Below, piece by piece: positions 19,818 to 32,380 of a stretch of DNA of 64,000 bases (its first letter is position 1; each line of letters opens with the position of its first letter). The DNA comes from Choanephora cucurbitarum. Taxonomy: Eukaryota > Mucoromycota > Mucoromycetes > Mucorales > Choanephoraceae. Under the pieces are notes generated by a model. It searched no databases and had not been told where the DNA came from. It saw only the letters and a list, made by a program, of their open reading frames with translations. The DNA lies in the NCBI GenBank assembly GCA_025331435.1, contig JAIWNI010000043.1:62001-126000 (forward strand), in the 5' to 3' direction. The position numbers and the translations under genes were made by a program.

Positions 19818-22183
19818 ATGAAGGAACTCATAGTAAAATCGCTGAATGACCCAGTCAAGTATATCATCGCACCACTGATATACTGCATTTATGTCTCAAT
19901 GATTTCCTTTTATGAATGCTTCGTTCAACCATGGATGGTATGCTTATAATAAGAAGCAAGAAGACAGACGAGCATCTAACAGTATATAGAATAAGTTGAA
20001 TGAATACAAGGAAAGTAAGCCTGAGAATAGACTACTTCGTTACCTTAAAAGTGCCAAAACATTTCAAGAATGGCAAGATAAAGCAAGAGAGTTAGACGAG
20101 TAAACACAGATGAATACATATCTATAGAGTCGTCACTCATTTGTTCTTTCATAGATATCTAAGTAAGACAACACTAATTGTAGCTACGAGAATCTGATGA
20201 CCTGTTTTTTCTTAGAAAACGATAAATGGGTTCAAAAGCCTGAATCAAGGATATATGACTACAAATTGATTGCTTCTAGATTAGATCATCTCAGAAAAGC
20301 TCGATTGGATAACGATGTGGACAGTATGACATATTTACTAAGGGGTGGACTATTAAGAAACTTTGGTGGTATATGTGATCGCAAGCTATTTTCTCATTCT
20401 TATCTAGGGTAAATCAACATATATATACACACACACAAAATCAGTTGAATACTTATGTTCAAAACACAGAACCAAGCAGCTCGTGCAGGATTATATGAAT
20501 GAAGTGGTTGCTCAAATTGAACACATCGAGTCGACTCCTGATTTTGATGCACAAGCTAAGCTCAAGTTCTTTAGTGATACACGACAGAGTTTTGGTTGTT
20601 CTGCCCTTGTGCTACAAGGCAGCACTGCACTAGCTCTTTATCATATTGGTGTTGTTAAAGCCCTGAATGAACAAGGTCTTTTACCTCGCATCATTAGCGG
20701 TACAGCTATTGGTGCAATGATTGCTGCATTGATTTGTATTCATACCGACGACGAACTCCCTGTAAGTATCATTTTTTTCTTCTCTTTCGTTCGTTGACTG
20801 ACTTCTTAATAACCATAAAAAAAAGTATATTCTACAACCTGATGGTATCAATTTGACAGCGTTTTCAAGAAAGGGAAAGACTGGGTAGGTTGACCATCAC
20901 CCATCAGATGAGAAGACTAAGCCAATCTTATATCTTGAATTTTAGTCATTTCAAAAGACGTATTACAAGATTTATGAAGTATGGTAAAGTTGTTTGAAGC
21001 AAAATCAATCTGACTTTAGTTTGCTAACATAACATTGGAAAAAGGGTATCTGATGGACATGAAAGTGCTACAAGAGTGTGTACGTTCCAATGTAGGCGAC
21101 CTGACGTTTGAAGTAAGTCATGAAAATTATCAGTCTAATTTCTGCTTGGCACTAAAGAAAAAGGACAAACAGGAAGCATATGCTCGATCTAAGCGAGTAT
21201 TAAATATCAGTGTTTCATCAAGCAGAACGCAAGAAGTGCCTCAGATACTAAACTATTTGACGGCTCCCAATGTTTTGATCTGGAGTGCAGCATGTTGTTC
21301 TACTGCTTCTGTCGGTTTATTCGGTAGTTGTGATTTAATGGCGAAAGATAAAAATGGCAACATTGTCAAATGGATTTCGACAGGTACAAATAATGAAAGC
21401 GGGTTACGGCTTTGACGAGATTAGATTATTCACCAAAGACAATATTCATTTTAGCTGTGAAGTGGAATCATTGGTCAGAGAAACCTGCATCTGAAAGTGA
21501 AGAACCTCTTTATCGACTTTCTGAACTCTTCAATGTTAATCATTTTATCGTTTCCCAGGCCAGTCTGTATGCTATTCCTTTCATCTCGAAGGCACAAAAC
21601 TTACAACACGAGACATTAATTCATAAGCTTGCATTTATCGTTGCTTCTGAATTTAAGCATCGCCTCCATCAATTGGATCAGCTTCACATTTTACCTCATC
21701 AACTACGTGGTGTCATTGAAGAAAAAATGTCAGGCAATGTCAATATTGTGCCTGAATTAGCCTTTTCCGTTAGTTGTTTTTTCGAAATATATACATGCTA
21801 ATACTCATTCTTTCTTTCTTTTTTTATGATAGGATTTCAATATTCTATTTTCAAATCCTTCACATCAATCATTAGCTTACTGGTAAATGAATAACTTGTT
21901 TGCATTATTGTTCTTTATTCGCTGATTCTTGTTTTCATAAGGATTCTTCATGGTGAGCGATCTGTATGGCCTTTGATGGCTTTTATTAGAACAAGATGTA
22001 TGATTGAATTGGCTTTAGACAAAGGTAATTGACAGCATACTATTGACTAATGAAGTCACTCATCTTTTGCTGTTTTGTAATTAAGCTGTCTTGAGATTAA
22101 AAGCAATGAATGTCGAACGAGAGCCTGTAGTTGTTAGAAGTCGTTATGTTCAAAACAAGAAAAGGGCTAAATCGATGCATTAA
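19818..22183 (+). CDS. DUF3336/patatin-fold lipase-like protein lacking catalytic Ser
   Basis: Eleven exons fit: 19818-19937, 19990-20099, 20184-20408, 20470-20761, 20826-20884, 20946-20983, 21045-21383, 21455-21768, 21833-21882, 21942-22024, 22086-22183, total 575 residues. The 20184 acceptor is the least sure. Residues about 14-36 form a membrane helix. DUF3336 follows (YDYKLIASRLDHLRKARL ... SHSYLGTKQLVQDY), then the patatin core (STALALYHIGVVKAL, GLLPRIISGTAIGAMIAAL) and RLSELFNVNHFIVSQ, as in fungal Tgl3/4/5 and plant SDP1 triacylglycerol lipases on lipid droplets. The nucleophile motif GXSXG reads GTAIG, with Ala (GCT) in place of Ser. The oxyanion glycines are also altered (QGST), and the DG motif of the catalytic Asp is not seen (WSEKPASESEEPLYRLSEL instead). 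Likely a pseudoenzyme, or a decaying paralogue. Confidence 0.8.
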
Positions 22184-22332
22184 CAAAGTTTAAATCTCAT
22201 ACTGTTTTCTGTCTTTCTTTTTTAAAAGAAAAGAGGAATATATAGATATTTATAATATATGTAAATTTGTGTAGTGTATACATGTAATTTGATAAACTGG
22301 CTTTTACCAAACAAAGAAAAAAAAATTATAAC

Positions 22333-23887
22333 TTATTGTCTCCAACCTGCATTTAATTGCATAAGTGTCAATACCGCATCCATGGGGAATTCAGCATTAT
22401 TGCTATTATTCTGCGCTGTATCATCATTGGTATTTTCTGCTGCAGGAGCAATAGCAATATCTTTACTGCTACTGTCACTGCCATGATGGTTTGATAATCC
22501 AGTCATATTCGTGTCTGTCCCACCCGCTTCACTGTTCAACAAGCTATCCCTCACTTGAGCAGCAGCAGCCACATTAGCTGCCTGTTGAATAGTTGTAGCC
22601 AACAAAGCTACTAACTTCTCTTCAGGCCGCTCACCAATACCTCCTAAATGACCATATGATGGAGCCAGTGAGAAATCGTGGCTAGTAGAGGATTCACCAC
22701 CACTATTGGTATTGTTGTTGTTACTTGTAGTATCAGATCCTTGATAATGTTGCAATTGTTGTAAAAGTTCGAGTATTTGGAATGGAAAGGGTTGTAATCT
22801 AGGGTCTTTTTCATCTTTTAATGTGTCCTGTTCAACAGGTGATGCTGATAGTGGTGGTACGGCTGATTCTGAATTCTCTACCACAGTGTGACCAGTAGTG
22901 TTCATAGTACCCAAAAGATTGCGGGCAGCAGCCGGTATACCTAGGTTATTGCATAATAAAGTGAGATAGCTAGCATCTGTAAGCGACTGTTGAGGTGCCA
23001 AATGTTGTGCAAGTGCAGCAAGATCCAGCCCACTGTTGGTATTGAGTGCTCCTTCAGCATGACCACCTAAACTATCATCCACCAGTCCCTTTCGACGCTC
23101 TTTGTCTTTTCGTTTCTGTTGGCGCTTCAGGAATTCTTCTTCGATCCATTTCTTTTTGTGCTCACTATCTTCTTTACCAAACAGCTTGTGAGCTCTTTTA
23201 TTGACACGGCAGCGAAGATCATTGTCTTTGTCTGTTGTTTGATTAGGTTAACTGTTCTTATGGCGGAAGAAGATGGCAAAAAGTGGAGGTGAAGGGAATA
23301 TCTACTTACTTCTTTCCTCATTTTGTTGTCGCCAACGCTTTTTACGTTCTCGGTTGTCAGCACGAACCTACAGAGTTGTTTTTTCTTGATTGAGTACATA
23401 GATATTACTTCTATAATTTGTTTACCTTTTGATTCATAAGTTCACGTTTCAGTAGCTCTGTAGGTAATTGACTTAGATCAGCAGTAGGCTGTATATTCTG
23501 TTGTTTTGTTGGTTGTCCAGAAGTTTCTTGTTGAGACTGTGGTGATTGAACAGTGGTGGGATCTTGGCCGAGAGTATGAAGCGATGCAGGTGTATTGGTG
23601 CCATTAGTAGGTACATCAGAAGCCGCTATTACATCCATTGAGTTCTCAAAGTTTGTTAAGAATGGAAAATCATCGGCACCACTCAAAGCTGCGTGTGCCA
23701 GTTGTAACTGGTTTATTGTAGCCAAGTTTTCTTGTTGTTGTGGTAAGGTAGCACTGACAAGCGATGTCTTTTCTCCTGCATCGTTTGTTTCAGAAGGTAC
23801 TGTAGTGTCCATCGGACTGGTCATTGACTCTTTCTCGGTTTGTTCTTTCTGAAGCTCTTTTTCCAGTGAATGTTCTTCTTGACTCAT
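22333..23887 (-). CDS. DUF3020-domain nuclear protein
   Basis: Three exons, complement(22333-23231), complement(23310-23367) and complement(23426-23887), give 472 residues with phases 0 and 1. The first exon is acidic and Gln/Ser/Thr-rich. At the exon junctions the frame reads VRADNRERKKRWRQQNEERN, then KDNDLRCRVNKRAHKLFGKE and HKKKWIEEEFLKRQQKRKDK, which is the basic DUF3020 domain found in fungal regulators. Because all three pieces only form the domain when the two introns are removed, the splice model is well supported. The C-terminal half is low-complexity (Asn/Ser/Gly tracts) with short hydrophobic helices. A chromatin or transcription role is likely by family; the target is unknown. 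It converges on the patatin-like gene with about 150 bp between stops. Confidence 0.85.
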
Positions 23888-24433
23888 ATTTTGTAATCAG
23901 GAAAACTGTCTAAAGTTTGGGATTATTTTACAGAAGAAGGAAAAAGACAATGCAAGAAAGAGCGATGCCAGGTAATATGAAACGTACAAATTTAGATTGA
24001 AAAAAAGTATGCTGTTTGAAATAAAAGTTGTGTTGTTTCTCTCCTCTTCTACTCTCTTTTTCTTTTGATTTTTTTTGAAGATGCTAACAGATACAGTTAT
24101 ATCTCATTACATCACGTGACTTGACTTGCTTTTTTTTTCTTGGCGGGTAATAGTTAAAGCCACCGCATAGTGAGTATAAGTGTTTACGGAACATGCAATG
24201 GAATTGTATCAAGCTGAAATGTGCTTTTGTTTTCTCTTCCTTTAGAACGAACAGCAACTAGAGCAGCAAGCAGTTGACGAAACTCTCTAATGTAGTGCAT
24301 GGTCTGCTCAGCTGTCCGCGTGTCTCGCTTACGGAGTTTGACCTCTACTACTTGAAACAAATCCTGAATGAGTTTTACTGTAATAATTGATACTTCATGA
24401 AAGCCTCTAGCTTTTTTAAAGGCTTTTCTCAAA

Positions 24434-25304
24434 GAAGAAAGTAATGGAAAACAGCTATAAGAAAAATGGCATCAAGTGAGCACGGCAACCCAAGCATTAT
24501 GCCTTTCCTTCATTCCTTCTTTTTATCTGAAGACAATAACATTAGATATGGTCAATCATATGTATTAGTTTGTAACTTCAGTCGGATCGAACAATAACAA
24601 CAACAACAACAACAACAACAACAACTTGATCATTGAAGTTGTAAGTAGCTTAGTTTTGGTGATTCATGAGGAAAAAATTTTTGAGATAGGTTGCAAATCT
24701 CCAAGGACAAAGCATCCAAAGATTCTTCAAATGCAGAATGCAAAAGGAATTCCTGCTGTCAGATCATTGACCTTGTATTCGACAAATTGACAGCCTGCAT
24801 ATTTACACTGAAGATGCATCCCATATCTCAAGTCCAACAGAATCTGAGTTGCTAGTAACTCAATGACTATCACCTACTTGGAAACAATTCAATGACTCAA
24901 AGCATCTACACTAAGATTTTTTCAGATGTTTAGCGTCCTAAAATTTGCGACAGATCAGACTCTGCAGATAGAAGAATCCCTTGTCGTCTTGAACTTCTTT
25001 CGGCAAAAATAGCAGGTTCAAAGTCATTTGATGATATCAAACCAGCCAAAGGCTTTTGATGTAACTCCCTTTTAATGCAAAATGTTCAGGAGTAGATAAA
25101 ATGCTTTGAAATAGCCATCCCTATAGGAAGCTAAAAAAAAACCTGTTCTATGCGTTATTTATTCCGAGTTCACCCCTTGACTTTTGTATGGTGGTAGAGC
25201 TTTTGACTTTTGATTCAAAAATTTTATCAAGTCAATGAATATCCTGTTCGCAAGATTCATTTATCTCTGTTGCCTCACAACATCGCTCTGCATATTTAGG
25301 ATAA
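24434..25304. repeat. Intergenic with (AAC)n microsatellite
   Basis: An AAC/ACA trinucleotide run lies at about 24591-24624. Nothing else recognisable was found before the Harbinger relic. Confidence 0.5.
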
Positions 25305-26617
25305 ATGTCTACACAAAGCGAAGATGGCTCTGAAGCTAGTAACCCTGTTCTCATGAATCTCTTTGTTTTTAAAATTGCTGTAACTAATGAAAGAAGAAGA
25401 GAACTTGAAGAGGAAAGCACAGAGAGAATTGAATCTGTTTTTGAAAGAAGATTCATTCACCGTGATAGGGTCAAATTTGACCAAAGGTTGAATAAAGATT
25501 ATTTCGATGATGAGTGCCGCTTCCCCTGATGAATTGTTCAAAAGATGCTTCAGAATGCTCAAGGCACTCTTTTTAAGAATAGGAGCTGGTGTGTTAGAAG
25601 CAGATGCCAAGTTTGCATTGCTCAAGAAAGCCCGAGGTCTTCTAGAAGCATCTACCAGACAAAAAGTTGCTTCTGGTATTCGTTTGCTTGCCAAAGGCAG
25701 CGATTTTAATGCCATGGAAAAATACTTTGGAATGTCGGACAGCAGCTCTTCTGACTACCTTGTTCGCTTCCTCAAGGCCATAATCAAAACCTTTGGGATT
25801 GAGTATTTCGGGAAGCCTAACGTTGGTGATGCGAAAAGATTTCTCGCTTGAGGAGAAATAACAGGCTTTTTTAGGATGTTTGGCTTTCCCGAATGTATGT
25901 ACTGGGAGAGTAAAAGGCTGTCCTTTCTCCTGGAAGGGGCAGTACCTCAATAGAAAGTGCAAGGCAACAAAGGTGCTTGAAGCCATTGCTTCATACGATT
26001 TATGGATTCGATATCGCGAGGTTCAATGAATGGCTTTAACATTCTTAGCGATTCAAATCTTTTCGATGATTGGGTTGCTGTTAAAAGCAGCCCTGTTGTG
26101 TTTAAAGCAAATGATTATCATCACAACATGAGCTACTAACTTTTTGATGGTGTCTATCCATCATAGACTACCTTGATTGGTACCATTTCTGATCCACTAG
26201 AAGATGCACCTAAGGTAACGTATTAGGATTTGAAAAGCGTTTGGTATTACTATAGAATTTATATTGTTTCTACAAAAGCTTGTCAACTTTGCCATTAATC
26301 AAGAAGCAATGAGAAAAGATGTTGAGAACGCTTTCGGTGTACTGCAGGAAAGATTCTAAGTCTTGACTAAAGGTAAAGGAAGCTGGGAGCAATACCATTA
26401 ACATCTGATAATGTAAGCCTGCATTATCATCCATAACATGATTGTAGAAGAAAGAAGACCTGGCAACTCTGATTCTGACTTCGATCCTTCCATACTGTCT
26501 TCTTTTGTAGCACGATCTCCTTCAATTTCCACTTCTACCAGAGCACGTAGAGTCCAAATGATTCAAAGCAAAATTACTCATGATAATCCTAAAAGTGATT
26601 TTATAGACTTATTATGA
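25305..26617 (+). pseudogene. PIF/Harbinger transposase relic
   Basis: Three pieces in different frames line up with a PIF/Harbinger nuclease. The first is an N-terminal piece ending DYFDDECRFP. A one-base shift at about 25525 then leads to SPDELFKRCFRMLKALFLRI and a helical segment ending NVGDAKRFLA. Downstream, across several stops, come GFFRMFGFPECMYWE, ASYDLWI, FNILSDSNLFDDW, YHHNMSY, LFDGVYPS, TTLIGTIS, and, after a probable intron (about 26216-26279), MRKDVENAFGVLQERF. The order GxxGxxxCMxWE / ASYDLWIW / NDxNVLxxSPLF / DGIYPxW / RKDVExAFGVLQ is the DDE_Tnp_4 signature. At least five stops or frameshifts make it dead. Terminal repeats were not identified. Confidence 0.75.
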
Positions 26618-26977
26618 TTATAAGTTAAAGCATCTAAATAGAAAAGATGCCAATGTTTCTTTTAAACTATTGTAGATCCTGGATTGAAGTAACTTGATAG
26701 CATTAGTTGATCTGCATCTCAGGCGCAAAAGAATCCAAAGCAAGAAGTGCAATAGTATTACACCTTTCAATCAGAGCAATAACGTTGGTTTTTAATCAAT
26801 GAGCCTTGCATAAATTAGAATGCACCTTGAGTGACATGTCTATTACCAAGATGTTTTCTATGAATCATTTCAAGACGTTTGATATCTCTGCAAATTACCT
26901 ACTCTTATTTTGCTTATTACAGTCTTTCGACCTTCGCGCCCTTTTGATTTAACTTCTCAGAGTCTTCCCTTGATTAG

Positions 26978-27905
26978 TCAATAACGTGCCTCTATTCCTG
27001 ATTGTATCAGATGCACACAAAACGATTCTCTAAGAGCATTGGTAAGAAAACTTGCATGGACAAGATGAAAGGAAGCAGAAATAATGTAATCCAGATTAGC
27101 GTCTGTCAGTTCAAACAAACGGGCGTTGAATTTCTTCATTGTCGCATGCATCAATCTGTGCTCATGTTCTTTGATATCACACCATTCAATGCTGACCTCT
27201 GTCACACTTGGGCATAGAGTAAGAGCTATCCTCCAATCAATTGATTGCTTTATAACCATCTGAAATGCAAACTAATCGCTTCACTGAGTTGAAGTGGGTG
27301 TGTCTTTTGATACGCGAAGGGTACAGAAAGCAGTTTGACTCAAGAGGCAAATCAAGCTCAGATGTTATGTCAGGCTTGATAAAAGACAGTCTATTATATA
27401 TAGCTGACACAAGGGAATAGTAATCAAGACTTAGGTGCTTTTCATCAGTCCTCAAAAACGCATCGTCATCTAAATAGTGAAGGTACATTCAATGACCATT
27501 TTGTGTTTCTTTCAAAGCAACTTGATATAGAGAACCAGCATTGAATTCAGTCTAAAGGGTCCTCAAATTAGGCATCAACCGAATCCACTTGGAATATAGC
27601 TTAACCTTATTGGTGCTTGTAGAAGTCCACAAGAGTAGGTTTTTAACTGGCTTGCCAATCATATCAATAAACCCACTATATTTAGTTTCAATGGTAATTC
27701 AGATGGTCTCAAACAAGACATACTTCGATATTTTTCTCCATTATTTAGATGCGATACTATATTGCTTTTTGTCTTTGATGTCCAATTGAGTGAGAATCTT
27801 TCAGTGTATCCCTAATGGCAAGTCTTTCGATGACATTTCTAACTTTCTTGAACAAGACACGATATTCATTGAGTAACGAAGTTTTAACTCAACTTCACCC
27901 ATCCT
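26978..27905 (-). pseudogene. Degenerate F-box-type protein gene
   Basis: Minus-strand peptide pieces follow one another in order but with stops and at least one frame change near 27240-27260. An N-terminal block (LPLGI, then ILTQLDIKDKKQYSIASK and W.KISKYVLFETI) resembles an F-box with its conserved Trp. Then come KYSGFIDMI, a segment with WIRLMPNLRTL, and near 27488-26978 LVCISDGYKA, LTLCPSVTEVSIEWCDI and similar repeats that read like leucine-rich substrate-binding units. It probably is a dead relative of the F-box families that are expanded in such genomes. Assignment is by pattern only. Confidence 0.45.
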
Positions 27906-28247
27906 TACAGTGGAACAAGGCACCTTTTAAAATCCTATTTGCAAGAGCTCCATAGTATATGTTTCTTTTTGTTTGTAAGCTGAGGCTCATTTATTAGTAT
28001 CAAACAACTTCATCTTATCTTGAAAGCCCCTCTGCACTCTAGTTTTCAATTTCTAACCGAGTAACATACACTCATCTAAAAGCAGAAATTTAACCCTGTT
28101 AGATTTGGAACTTGGAATACAAAAGGAGAAGATAAAGACAAGGAATAGATAAGAAAACGAATAGATTGTTATGTATAATATTATTTATAGTTAAACAAAA
28201 CCTCTATAATTTCGGTTTCTTTTCAACAAACACTACTCTTTTTTCTT

Positions 28248-29929
28248 TTACCAAGAGCTCCATTCATCATCGGGGTTGCCGCCTCTCTTTTTAGATGAGA
28301 CGTTTGATCTGGCTCTAACAGAGCTGTTGCTATTATCAGCATTTGCTTTGTTCTTTGCTGGAGGAGTAGAAGTACTGACTGGTGAATGTTGATCACCGTA
28401 ATGATCATTTGAAGATTGCAGCTTGCTGATAGTTGAAGTGAAAAAATCATCGTCGGTAGCATCGTTTGTATGAGCAGAACTCATACCTGAATAACGCAAA
28501 GAAGGAGAAGAAGAACCAGTATCTGTACCAGCCTGAGTATAGTATGAGTTGCCCATTTGGTTATAGTTGGATGGCTTACAAAAAGAAAAAGAATGTAAGT
28601 TAGGAAAAGCAAGGCCTTTGGTTTTTACGATTTTATATACCTTTGGTTGTGTAAAAGAACTGATGTAGCTGTTTACGTTGTCTCGTACTTGACCTCTGAA
28701 GTTTGGGTCAGAGAGTTGTGCTGCTGCAGGTTTAACGTAGTTATCACTAGCATATTTGCCAAAGTCAACTGCTGCTTTACCGACATAAGATAAAAGTGAC
28801 CATCCTTTTTCAATCGCAATACGAGGATCTTGAATAATTTCTTGAATATCTACTCCATTTGATCCACCATTTCTTCTGGCATCATATTCATCTTGAACTG
28901 ATATCAAAAGAAAATTAATATCAATTCTTCTCTAGGGGGGGAAGCACACTGCATGTATACATACATTGAGGGTTACCGAAACCTGTAAATTTGCCACCTT
29001 GATTAGGTGGTAAATGCCTAGCGTAAATCCAATTAAAATTAACATAAACTTCTTTAAAAATGAATTCAGCCGGCGAGTTTTGTCCCTCCTCTTTCCTTAT
29101 TTATATCGAAAACTTACTCTGGTCTGCTTTCATTTGCATCACCGAGCTTAGCAAAGTATTGTTCGTTGCGTGCTTTTTGAGTATCTTGATGGTTTAAGCT
29201 GTTACTGCTGTTACTGTTACTGTTATAAGAATCACTGCCGAATCCACCAGAGAAAGAGAGAGAAGAGTTTGAGCGGTGTGTGTCAGCATTGAGACGACTC
29301 GAGGTATTCAATGATCGAGTGGTACCACTTCGGGTAGCACCGCTCGATGATTTGGATCGGGTAGATGGAGTAGGAGTCCAAGGGCGACCCTCTGCTTCTG
29401 CTGAAAGCTATTGCATGTCTATCAGAGACCCAAAAAAAAAAGGAATATAAAAATGTGCTTTACCTTTTCGCGATAAAGTTCAGCAAAGTGACTATGGTAT
29501 TTTTCGTTCATGTTCATTCCAGGTGTATAGTCTGATTGAGACTCAAAAAAGGCCTTTGCCTTTTGGTTGCCACCCAACTAAGTCATGAAATGAGAATAAA
29601 TAAGCTCATTTCTTTTCTTTTCGAATCAAATGATATATACCTCCATTTTCTTCAATTGATCGTCAAACCATTTGTCCATGGTAATAGAACGAACGAAACT
29701 AAGAACATCATTGAGCCTTTTCTATTTCCTTTATGTATGTTAAAGCGTTCTCTATTTACCTGATATGAACACCAAAAGAACGGTGCACACCAGAACAGTC
29801 TAAACAAATAAAGATACCATACGAAATACTAGCCCACTGGGGGTTAGGTGCACCACAGTCGAAACAGAGCTTATTTTCGCCTATTCTCTGGATATCGTAA
29901 AGCTTTTTCTTATACTCTGCTGCTGACAT
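28248..29929 (-). CDS. GCS1: ArfGAP1/Gcs1-type ADP-ribosylation factor GTPase-activating protein
   Basis: Seven exons fit in phase: complement of 29760-29929, 29641-29698, 29577 down to 29464, 29407-29118, 29017-28965, 28897-28641 and 28574-28248, giving 422 residues. The ArfGAP domain is at the N-terminus (about 1-115): [17 protein letters not shown]...CLDC, a CX2CX16CX2C zinc finger, and [10 protein letters not shown] with the catalytic Arg, then [12 protein letters not shown] Ser/Asn-rich linker follows, then [10 protein letters not shown], which resembles the start of a lipid-packing-sensor segment, and a helical region ([20 protein letters not shown]). The tail ends in EWSSW. By family it hydrolyses Arf-GTP on Golgi and COPI vesicles. 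Confidence 0.93.
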
Positions 29930-31960
29930 AGTAAGTTTGAAGACGAGAGAAAGAGTATATGGAAGAGGGGGGGAAGAAAATATTTTTTAAAAAAGAGAAA
30001 GAAAAGAAGGGAAAAAAATGAAAAGGGATAGGTCAAAAACTAAAAAAAGACTCTTAGACCAACAGCGTTTCAACAGCACATTCAGTCCACAATAATGCCT
30101 TATAAGGGTTTAAGCCCCGTATTTCTATTTCTAATGCCTTTCAATTTCCGAAAGGGGCTACCTTTGTATCTATTTCTCTCATAACATGTTGAACACATGT
30201 TGTAAGTGGCATCGAGAGGATCTTTTGGATGCCAGGCCCTCGCTAGTATTAACAGTGCTATTGGTATTTATATGTTGAAGCTGATGTGAACTTCACGTCT
30301 GAATTTGAAAAATTCTTTGCGAATTGGTTTAAGGACATTGCAAGTAGACACATCAACTGAACCAAGTACTTTGACAAAAGCTCTTCTGATATTGCCGAGT
30401 TTGTCGACCAATACATGGCTGAGTCCTTAAGAATTGAAGCCATTCGTTAGATCTGTGGCTATTAATAGAAGTAGAAAAAAAAAGACAGCAAAACGAAAGC
30501 ATTACAAAAAGACAAAGTTTCAATATACTATCAAGCTCACGAAGTACGTCATGATTGACAAGTCTAATATTTTTCTTTGCATCGACGACAGCATGTTGGA
30601 TACTTATCCACGAATGCTTCTTTTCGTACTCGAGATAATCTACGAAATACCTCTAAGTATGATTTATCTGAACAAGACAATTTCCATAACTAGATCAAAG
30701 AATCAAGATCAATTATGGTCAGGATGTGCAGATAGCAATACGCTCATATATAGTTTAATAAAAAAAAAAAATTTGTAGTAAGCGTAATTGTCGCTCATAT
30801 AATTATATTTTGTCCTGATGGAATGTGCTTTATGCTTACATTGCCTGAACTTCACAGTATCAAGGAAGTTGAATCTAGTAGAAATATCAGTTTGATCTCT
30901 ATCTTTTCTCGTTAGCGGATCAATTCCAGTTTCAAATTCTCTGCTGTCAGATGGCCTCAACTAGCTATCGAGAGATTGATACATCAACATAGCAATCAGC
31001 TGTGTATCTCAAAGTGTAGGACACACAACGATTTTCTCTAAGAGATGTGGTTCAAAACTGTGGTCAGACTTCGATTCAGCAACGCTCCACAACTAGATAT
31101 GCTGGTGAAAGAATAATGTAAGTAAGCTAGAAGGCTTGTTTTATTGCGACAAAATCGCTTGCTTTCCAATAGTAAATTTGCCTAATACAGGTATAAGCAA
31201 ATCAATTTATGTAGATTCAGTCTTTCCGACTGAGCATGCTTCTTTTATTTGTTTAAGGACCAGTAGAAATCAAATGCTTCTCAGTATGTAGTAAGCTTCT
31301 TTAGCTTAGATATAAAATGTACTTGTTTGTTAATCTGAGCAAACAGGAGAGCTTTATCTTTCATCAAGAAAAAAAATAAATCCCTTTGACTGTTATATTT
31401 GGACCATTGAGATTTTCAAAAGATATGTTGCTTTGAATAGAGGTGATAGACTAAGGTTATTACAGTATGTGTAAGAAAATCTTTCATAAAGTTGACAATT
31501 AGATTAGATTACAACCTATAAACAAATTTCATATTTATATCAGTAATTTGAAGAAGATCCAACGAGCTTGATGGTGGAAGCACTGATGCAAGAGGAAAGA
31601 AATCACTACAATGATCCTCTAATATATCAGTATTAATTAGTAACATCATGTTGATATTCAATTGAAGTTGATATACACTTACCTTCGGTTACATGTAGTT
31701 AAATCTTCCATTGAAAAAATTGAATTGGTATTATTTAGCGTTCGAGATAAGAGGTGTAGTTGGTTTGCGGTGAAATCTCTCAATATGTTGTTTATGTAGA
31801 TCCCAGTTCGCATGCTGTTTGACTTTCAACACCTGCTTCTTTCATCCCTTTTTTTTATTCAGTTAGCAATGGGTGTACCAACAGCTAAGCAAGTGTAGAA
31901 TTGATCTTCAGTAGATTCAAGAAACAGTTTGTGTGTCTCATTTACAGATTTTGTTAATGC
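29930..31960. other. Intergenic, mostly featureless
   Basis: The first 150 bp are the ArfGAP promoter. From 30.1 to 31.9 kb only short, stop-rich peptides are seen, some perhaps transposon-derived (for example the plus-strand basic peptide at 30434-30778), but none can be assigned. Confidence 0.4.
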
Positions 31961-31964
31961 AAAA

Positions 31965-32380
31965 AAAAAAAAATACCATGGCGGAAGCCCTTTTGCCAGC
32001 CATTGTTGCAGGAACGCATTTGTTGCTACTGATGCTTGAGAGTCTAGTCTCAGGCTCCAGCGTGTGGGTAGTCAAGTGTTTTGTCGACTAACAAACGCGT
32101 CGATTGTCAACGGGTTCCATCTCTTGGTAATCGTCTGGAAGGATTGTCTTGATTTTATGCTTTCTTACAGAGACTTCTTGATTCGTGTCAATTGGTCCGC
32201 TTCGACATTGTTGACTCCATTGATGTATTTGGTATATATTACCTGTAGATTATGTTTGTTGCAATCCTTTATAAGTAGACTGAAGCTGCACCCCCCCTTC
32301 TTGGTAATGTATTTGACAGAAGCCGTGTTGTCTGTAAGGATCTTGATGGTATAGTTCCAGGGGTTTTTCTGCATGGAGCT
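31965..32380 (-). pseudogene. DIRS-type retroelement relic (RT-RNase H)
   Basis: Read on the minus strand, one segment gives IKILTDNTASVKYITKKGG followed by YTKYINGVNNVEADQLTR, the RNase H pattern with catalytic-site Asp (TDNT) and the VxADxLSR ending common to DIRS/Ngaro tyrosine-recombinase retroelements. Just downstream (32100-31970) another frame gives WNPLTIDAFVSRQN, LPTRWSLRLDSQASVATNAF and QQWLAKGLPPW, matching the WG...IDAFASR...TDAFxQxW...PPW stretch that follows. There are stops between and no full polymerase, so this is a fossil. No recombinase was confirmed. Confidence 0.6.

Noticed and set aside
24184..24432. Minus-strand open frame ending TFQLDTIPLHVP
   Set aside because: Reads protein-like (KKARGFHEVSIITVKLIQDL), but no start exon, domain or splice partner was found; it could be a 3' exon of an unseen gene or chance.
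30434..30778. Basic plus-strand ORF (RKKKTAKRKHYKKTKFQYTI)
   Set aside because: No domain and low-complexity lysine content; looks like transposon debris at best.
30709..30960. Minus-strand ORF starting MRPSDSREFETG, resembling the RPSD motif of DIRS recombinases
   Set aside because: The following residues do not match a tyrosine recombinase; the resemblance is four residues.
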